From NCBI GenBank assembly GCA_935421135.1, contig OW285191.1, positions 2,046,001-2,110,000 on the forward strand: a stretch of 64,000 bases of DNA, in the 5' to 3' direction. The notes beneath the pieces are model-generated. The model made no database searches. It saw nothing but the letters and a program-made list of their open reading frames with translations, and was not told the origin of the DNA. Below, in pieces: positions 56,820-64,000 of this stretch. The position numbers were made by a program, and so were the translations under genes. The DNA is from Bugulina stolonifera (lineage: Eukaryota > Bryozoa > Gymnolaemata > Cheilostomatida > Bugulidae). Within the stretch, counting starts at the first letter, position 1. Each line of letters begins with the position of its first letter.

Positions 56820-57600
56820 TTTTAATAAAAAAAATAAAGGAAGAGGCACCACGGGCAATGTTCTTCGCAGATGACTTGGCAATCTGTGACAGAAATGGAA
56901 AGCAGTTGAAAAAATGGAGATCTGGCTTGAACATTCTGGAAGATGCAGGTTTAGAGGTTAGCAAGAAAAAAGCCGAACACCTACCACCAAAGGGTTAAAC
57001 CAGATCAAGATGAAAAGCTATGACCTAGATGGCATTACTGAACTACCAACAACATCCAAGTTCAGGTATCTAGGTATGTTGATAGACCAGGAAGGAGGCT
57101 GTGAGGCAGAAGTTTCTAAGAGAATCGGTGTGGCTTGGAACAGATGGAGAGATCTGCCAGGAGTGTTATGGTGATAGAAAAGTACCAACCAAGCTGAAAG
57201 TGCTTTTGTGCAAAAAGTCCATCAAACCTACATTTCCGTATGGGAACGGGACATGTCCCTTCACCCAGAGACAAGAGAACAGAATTAAGACCACTGAGAT
57301 GAGGATATTCAGACACATATAGAATCAGTTGGGAGGATCATGTCAGGAGCGATTAGATCAGAAGCGGAGCGAAAGTCAAACCTGTCTCAACATACATGAG
57401 TGAAACGGCTCCAATGGTATGGTCATGTGATGTGATGCGCAGCAGGGGGACAGAAAGGAAGACTCAAGTATGTGGCAGAAATGATGGTGGCTGGCAAGAG
57501 GGAAAATGGAAGGCCCACACACAGATGAATGGACACAATAAAAAACGACCTTAAGCTGTGGGGCCTGAAGTAGGAAGACACCGAGGATAGAAGAAGATGA
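56820..57600 (+). pseudogene. LINE RT relic of a different clade (RTE-like tail)
   Basis: FFADDLAICDRNGKQLKKW (catalytic FADD at about 56865), EVSKKKAEHL, FRYLGMLIDQEGGCEAEV, then the C-terminal zone in shifting frames: WYGHVM-like near 57415, then GKRENGRP and WMDTI-like to 57600. This order is typical of the C-terminus of RTE/I-like LINEs, different from the CR1/L2-like copies here. Ends about 200 bp before GATB. Confidence 0.75.
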
Positions 57601-57796
57601 TGTTCACTTTTAGATCTATTGATTAATCAATTGATTGTGTTCCACCACAAATATATCAGTTATGAGAAAGTGTTTTGCTGACAGCCAGTAGCTTCTAAGA
57701 CGATTATTTGTGTTTTGGAAAGCTAAAACTCACTCATCCACATCATTTATTCAAATTGCAGTACCCTTGAAGTCTAGTTTAGTTAGCCTTACTAGC

Positions 57797-60700
57797 ATGT
57801 TTTTGAATATAGTTATCAGACAGAGGGCTATTAGTAATTTCTGCAGCTAAGCTGGTATGTACTCATGTATTTGCTATGTAATCATGTGCAGGATTCATTG
57901 TTCTTAATTGAAGACAAGACATCAAAGACGGATTAACCGCCGTGATTGGCCTCGAGCTCCACGCTCAGATAAACTCAAAGTCGAAACTCTTTTCTGGCTC
58001 TTATGCTGAGTATGGAGGTTCTCCCAACTCGCAGGTCTCCCACTTTGACGCTGCATTACCTGGTACTCTGCCGGTAAGCACTATACTACCGCTAAACAAT
58101 GCTACCTTACCTATGACTACCATTGTAATACTGTATGATGCTGCTCACCTCAGACCCTACCAGCAGGTGTCATTGTAACACTCTACAAAACGCCACCCGT
58201 CTCATGGTGTCACAAGCAGACATTGAATATTAGCTGGTATCAACATACCAGTTACATACCAAAAGCTGTGTCAGTTGAAATGTAGCCAATAGTGGCAGTT
58301 CACTGGTAGTAGATACCCTAAAAGCAGATACATTTTGTGAGTTTTAACTTTTGCGAATTTCGCGAGTGACAAACTCGCAAATAATTTCCATCGCTATTAA
58401 TATCTGCTTTTAAACTGATTTAAATAATTTCTGGTTTAAACAGACCATACATGCAGCTATATAGCTATAAGATACATAGTTGGATATTTTACAAAGCAGC
58501 AAGTATCTGCTATAACATAATTGGTAAGTAGCCTAGAGTAGGAGCTTAATCAGAGGATTTTTTAACAAGCTATAGTAATTACTTTACCTCACAGGTGGGC
58601 TTGCTGCACTATATAGGAATCAGCTGTAGTTTTGTACTGTATGTAAGTGGGGTTTAAATCTGAGTAAACATAGAGCTTAGCTAAGCTTGGTTTTAATGCT
58701 GAAATATGCTTAAACATCAATTTTGGGACTTAAACAAATTTCGCGATAGGCCAAACTCGCTAAATATTTCTATCGCAAATTGCTCCAGGATTAGCAAACT
58801 CGCGAAAATTTCTTCCGCGAAATATTTCTGCTTTTAGGGTAGGTAATATAGTCGGAGTTGGAGTGCTTGTATTTTACCTTGACTGGCCGCAATGAGCCTA
58901 ATGTGTTTCTGCTCCGGCAGACAGTTACTGATCTGACAGGCAGTTACTGATCTGACAGGCAGTTATTGATCTGACAGGCAGCTATTGCTCTGACAGGCAG
59001 TTACTGATCTGACAGGCAGTTACTGATCTGACAGGCAGTTACTGATCCGACAGGCAGTTACTGCTCCGGCAGGCAGTTACTGATCTGACAGGCATTTACT
59101 GATCTGACAGGCAGTTACTGATCTGACAGGCAGTTACTGATCTGACAGGCAGTTAGGTCCTACTGCTCTGACAGGCAGTTACTGATCTGACAGGCAGTTA
59201 CTGATCTGACAGGCAGCTATTGCTTTGACAGGCAGTTATTTATCTGACAGGCAGTTATTGCTGTGGCAGGCAGTCATTGTTCTGGCAGCATTATTGTTCT
59301 ACTGGATTAATCTGTACCGTGATACATACTGTAGCTTAGCTTACCATTAATATTTAGGTCCTGAACAAGTATTGTGTAAAGGCTGCTGTAAAAACTGCGC
59401 TGGCATTTGGTTGCCATGTCAACAAGGTGTCGACATTTGACAGGAAGCACTACTTCTACGCTGACATGCCTGCCGGTTATCAAATCACACAACATAGTAG
59501 ACCAATAGCTGTGGGTGGGGAAGTGGAGTATGTCATATATGTGAGGGGCAGGTAGGTCAGTCTATAGAATACTCATTGAACCACTTCCCGAACTGTACTA
59601 GTGAGAAACTGCGAGTTTATATAGTGTAGAGTGAACGAATGAGATAATGGAAGTCACAGTTATTAACCTGGGAGTAGCTGACCTCCTATTAGTAAATACA
59701 TTCTATACATGTGTACATATGGTATACACACATTTTGTGTAGGCCTACATGTATGCCATTGTCAGTAGGGAAATTCCATAGTTATGGTAAATGGCCATAA
59801 TCACTGGACGTAGTGCAAACCGGACCCTACTCACATGGTTTAGTTACGTTGTTAGTACTGCGGTGATTGGCTGTGTTTGCTGCTAGTGCTGATTTAATTG
59901 GCTATGTTGACTGATTCTTGAGATGTCTCATTTTTATAGGCACAAAACAGCTTCTTTTCACAAAGCACGTCTGCACCAGATTCAGCTGGAGCAAGACAGT
60001 GGGAAGACCTTACATGATGCCTCCAATTCTAGGAGTCTCGTCGACCTAAACCGTGCTGGTAATGTTCATTAATTACTTTACTCAATAGCTGAAGTTGTAC
60101 CTAGTATACATTATAATGTGTAGAATTGTACGCCTGTAGATACTTACTTATATTACAAGGTGTGGCCCTCATGGAGATAGTCACTAAGCCAGATTTTACG
60201 ACAGGAGAGGAAGCTGCAGCCTTTGTTACCGAGATACAAGACACTTTGTTACTCCTAAATACTTGCAATGGAAAGATGGAGCGTAAGGCGTATTCTCTCT
60301 TTCTCTTACTACATATATATACATTTACATGTTATGTTCCCATGTATGGGTGCTCAGTAAACTCCTCAACTCTTCCCATGTACGTATGTATGCTTGTAGA
60401 GCTACTCATTGTTTCTATGTGCATATACCCAGCGATAGGTTGTATTATACGTACATGCACCAGGTGTAGGCTGCATGATATGTCATCATAAATACATCAT
60501 GCAATGTCTATTTCACTGACACACCTCAGTTCCTTAGGGAATTGGCAGCCGTTTCGTAGCTGGGACCAGCAACTACTATCGATAAAATCATACTTTAGCT
60601 GACCCTTGGATAGTGATAGCACATTTGGTCAGTGGTCTCTTAGGGTGTGCAGTATAACTATCCTTGATCTCTAAATCTGTACTCACACCTCCTTACTACT

Positions 60701-63700
60701 GTAGAGGGTTCACTCAGAGTAGATGCCAATGTATCTGTACATGTGCCAGGAGAACCTCTTGGCATTAGAACTGAGGTGAAGAATCTCAACAGTGTCAAGG
60801 CCGTTCAGCAAGCTATTGGTATGCACAACTAGCATATACATATATATCTATCTATGTATACTGTATATTTACAACAAAGCACATTTAACACACTGAACCA
60901 GAGTTCTCAAACTGCCGGAGCCAGCAGTTCAGTGTATCTCCCAGGTAGAGTGCTGAAGAAATTGGTATTGCTACCAATTGCTAATACAATAAATAGTAGA
61001 CGAGTGTCTATATACATGTACCATATAATCTAGTTTCTACAACTTTTTTTGTATAAAAATAAGATCAGACAATAAATATAGCTATAATTAGTAACTATAA
61101 GTTAGTGGAGCTAATAATAAATAAATAAATAAATGAGGAGTAGATAGTTTGTACTTTTTTTTGCAAGACTCCAGAGATCGTGTTCTCACACTATCTTACA
61201 GCTGATGAGTGTGAAAACACAAATCTCTGGAGTCTTGTAAAGATAAGTGCAAACTATCTACTCTTTTTTCATTTATTCATTTACATGTACTGTACTTGTA
61301 TATATAGCATGTGTATCAACGAGTGTAGTATATATCCCTAATATGTAGTATATGTCCATGTGTATGTAGTATATATCTCTGATATGTAGTATATGTCCAT
61401 GTGTATGTAGTATATATCTCTGATATGTAGTATAATGTCCATGTGTATGTAGTATATATCTATGTCTATGTAGTATATATCCATGTGTATGTAGTATATA
61501 TCTATGTCTATGTAGTATATATCCATGTGTATATACAATGTAGTATATATCCCTAATATGTAGTATATGTCCATGTGTGTGTAGATTACGAAATAAAGCG
61601 GCAGAAAGAGTTGGTGTCGCATGGCTCGACTGTAACCAATGAGACGATGTCGTTCGACTCCATTGCAAGGTGAGTGTCTACTAATAAACTCCTACTACGG
61701 TGTGCATATTTCCCCATAGCCGAGCTCTCTGCGTTGTGGGGGTAATATTCTCACATGTTGATAGGTGCACAATCCCTATGAGAGACAAGGAACGACTCCA
61801 AGACTACAGATTCATGGCGGAACCGAATCTCCCACCTCTGGTATTGAGTGACGGGGTCTCATCCTCCCCACACATACTCAGCATCGATGAGATAAGGACT
61901 GAGCTACCAGAACTTCGCCAAGTCATTAGACAGAGGCTTATGGGATACAGTCTATCACCTGAGCATGTCGTTATAACAATGGTATGTAATGTTCATGTAG
62001 TGTATATGCAATCATATAACAACCATTGACAATCCAGACATTTGGAGCTGTTGCTACCACCGACTTACTTATTGAAATTGGAGACGGCATAAGTTGCTAA
62101 AAGCTATCTCTACTCTCTTACCTAAATTGGTAAAGGGATTTCTATCACTCTTCCCCATGTAGGAATTCCTCGGACCATTAACTGACCAGTTACTTTATAT
62201 ACTGTATCTATCCACCTATTCCTCTCATATACATGTATTTCTAAGACTAATACTACCCCAGACTTATATAATAAGGTTTATCGACTTTCTCACATTTGAG
62301 GTTTGAATAGTAAACATGTTTAAACTAAGTTGATAGTTGCTCCTATAACACTTGGCATAATATACGCAGTTAAACCACCAATCACAAATTGAAAACTTGT
62401 AGCTTATAGAATTCTGTAGTCAGCCCTACATTTCTACACCCCTTGTACCGAATATCAACTCTCTTGACCATGATGGAGTTGGTATTGGCATAACGTTTGT
62501 ACATGTACAGGTGGATACATACAATTATAACTTTTTCTACATACATGTGTATTTATTATTCTAGGAGCTCGGTTTAAACGGAACCATGGACGAGATGCTA
62601 AGTTTAATACCTCTTCCAGCAGAGAGTGTGAGTAAATCAGTCTTCCTTTTCCTTTACCAGAACGTTATGATGCTATCAGGAGCTCGGAAGATATCTATAG
62701 AGGAGTTGCTCTGGTAAGTATGTATATATACTAGTACTCTACTACTGTACCACCAATACTCTACTACTGTACCACTAGTACTCTACTACTGCACCACTAG
62801 TACTCTACTACTGTACCACTAGTACTCTACTACTATACCACCAATACTCGACTACTGTACCACTAGTACTCTACTACTGTACCACTAGTACTCTACTACT
62901 GTACCACTAGTACTCTACTACTGTACCACTAGTACTCTTCTACTGTACCACTAGTACTCTACTACTGTACCACTAGTACTCTACTACTGTACCACTAGTA
63001 CTCTACTACTGTACCACCAATACTTTACTACTGCACCACTAGTACTCTACTATTGTACCACTAGTACTCTACTACTATACCACCAATACTCGACTACTGC
63101 ACCACTAGTACTCTACTACTGCACCACTAGTACTCTACTACTGTACCACTAGTACTCTACTACTGTACCACCAATACTCTACTACTGTACCACTAGTACT
63201 CTACTCCTGCACCACTAGTACTCTACTACTGTACCAATAATACTCTACTACTATACCACTAGTACTCTGCTACTATACCACTAGTACTCACTAACACTCT
63301 TTTTGTTGCAGTCAGGTGTCTTCTACTGACCTCTCCATGCTCTGGTCTGCTGTAAATAATGAGGAAATAACTTCTCCTTCTGCTAAACAAGTGAGTCACA
63401 TTTACACCCACACTCTAGTTCTGTGTCGGCCAGTGCATCAGAACTACCAACTCATGCCATGTCTTGTAGTGGATTGCTTGTAGGCTAGAGGCAATTGATA
63501 AGTTAATCGATGAATTAACTTACCCACTGCTCTAACAACACAGCTGCATATAAAGTTAGCTCTTGTCCTTGCTTGTTTATAAGAATACACGTTGGATGTA
63601 CAGGTACTATGGTATAATATCTTTATTAAACCACCAGCAGCTGTTGTTATACATGTTCTATGATTCTCTTTCCACCAGATACTGAATGAACATCTGGATA

Positions 63701-64000
63701 ACCCCACACTCAGTGTGTCACATATCCTCAATTCTGGCAGGTTCTCTAGGATAACAGATGATGATGTCATACTAAAGCTGTGTATTTCGGCGTGTCAAAA
63801 GCATACCAAGGTGAGCAATGGTAGTGGTGGTGATAATATAGTGGTAGTAATAGTAGTAGTAGTAGTAGCAGCAGCAGCAGTAGTAGTAGTAGTTATAGTT
63901 ACATAGCCCGCATTACCGTGTACATTGTAGGAGGTAAATAGATATAAGAAGAAGAAGAACATAAAAGAACTGGCTCCTCTTATCCAGGAGATCCACTTGG
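57797..64000 (+). CDS. GATB: GATB, mitochondrial glutamyl-tRNA(Gln) amidotransferase subunit B (3' end outside window)
   Basis: Subunit B of GatCAB, which converts Glu-tRNA(Gln) to Gln-tRNA(Gln) in mitochondria. Exons: 57919-58073 (acceptor uncertain), 59358-59551, 59940-60058, 60160-60282, 60705-60818, 61585-61669, 61765-61981, 62565-62713, 63312-63390, 63679-63810, 63931 to the edge; all phases agree. Hallmarks: [118 protein letters not shown]. The last exons encode the helical and YqeY-like tail. A candidate first exon, 57797-57833 ([12 protein letters not shown], phase 1), would join exon 2 in phase and looks like a short, basic mitochondrial presequence, but is unproven. Confidence 0.92.
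58316..58839. mobile_element. 524-bp MITE, TA target, mariner-like
   Basis: Ends CCCTAAAAGCAGA and TCTGCTTTTAGGG are perfectly inverted and flanked by TA (58314-58315, 58840-58841). Subterminal TTTCGCGAG / CTCGCGAAA motifs make a partial fold-back. Non-coding; lies in GATB intron before exon 59358. Confidence 0.88.
58919..59292. repeat. 19-bp minisatellite, ~19-20 copies
   Basis: Unit GACAGGCAGTTACTGATCT in the same GATB intron, ending about 65 bp before exon 59358. One copy carries a small insertion (GGTCCT, about 59156). Confidence 0.95.
61138..61263. repeat. Near-perfect 126-bp fold-back (palindromic) element
   Basis: GAGTAGATAGTTTG...GACTCCAGAGAT...GTGTTCTCACACT on the left is mirrored by AGTGTGAAAACAC...ATCTCTGGAGTC...CAAACTATCTACTC on the right, around a loop near 61190-61206. 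In the GATB intron before exon 61585. Confidence 0.9.
61318..61560. repeat. ~21-bp tandem repeat, ~11-12 copies
   Basis: Degenerate GTAGTATATATCTATGTCTAT / ATGTCCATGTGTAT units, ending 24 bp before GATB exon 61585. Produces artefactual Tyr/His/Ile-rich open frames on the minus strand. Confidence 0.93.
62728..63295. repeat. 22-bp minisatellite filling a GATB intron, ~25 copies
   Basis: Unit TACTCTACTACTGTACCACTAG. The intron is 62714-63311, so the array leaves about 14 bp at the donor side and 16 bp at the acceptor side. Confidence 0.96.
63836..63900. repeat. (GTA)n/(GCA)n microsatellite
   Basis: GTAGTAGTAGCAGCAGCAGTAGTA-type tract in the last GATB intron of the window, between the donor at 63811 and exon 63931. 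Confidence 0.9.

Noticed and set aside
61273..61668. Tyr/His/Ile-rich minus-strand open frames
   Set aside because: Artefact of a 21-bp tandem repeat in a GATB intron.

Overview
Eukaryotic (metazoan) genomic DNA. Protein-coding genes are broken into many short exons with GT-AG introns, and there are no bacterial-style operons. The encoded proteins (TARBP1, JMJD7, mitochondrial GATB) and the mix of Ty3/gypsy, GalEa/copia-like, CR1/L2-like, hAT, TTAA-type and mariner elements point to an invertebrate. Short introns and abundant TACATGTA and TAGGCCTA palindromes would suit a sponge or another marine invertebrate, but the species cannot be fixed from the sequence.

Layout: (1) 799-15465, plus strand: a complete TARBP1-type tRNA 2'-O-methyltransferase gene. 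I could chain 24 exons in frame (1,415 codons plus stop). Its introns are loaded with minisatellites and small DNA transposons. (2) 15913-30811, minus strand: a complete five-exon JMJD7 lysyl hydroxylase gene (312 codons plus stop), convergent with TARBP1. Exons 2-5 are compact (15.9-17.8 kb), but exon 1 lies 12.9 kb upstream (30687-30811). Intron 1 is filled with nested transposable elements: TTAA element, hAT MITE, three Ty3/gypsy fragments and a hAT transposase fragment. (3) 31-57.6 kb: a transposon graveyard. It holds a TTAA element split by a solo LTR, LINE reverse-transcriptase and endonuclease relics on both strands, a mariner relic, a fairly intact CR1/L2-like LINE, a copia element with both LTRs, a 2.57 kb hAT element without an ORF, and a LINE endonuclease split by a piggyBac-like element. 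(4) 57.8-64.0 kb, plus strand: GATB, subunit B of mitochondrial GatCAB amidotransferase, running off the right edge.

Functionally the three host genes all touch translation: TARBP1 methylates tRNA, GATB makes Gln-tRNA(Gln) in mitochondria, and JMJD7 hydroxylates the ribosome-associated GTPases DRG1/2. This is a coincidence of neighbourhood, not an operon. The most notable structural observations are the copia element whose gag start codon lies in its LTR and whose coding frame contains a half-tRNA(iMet) primer site, MITE families resolved to exact ends by target-site duplications, nested insertions that give a relative chronology, and tandem repeats that abut splice sites in many introns. I found no convincing new multi-gene system.
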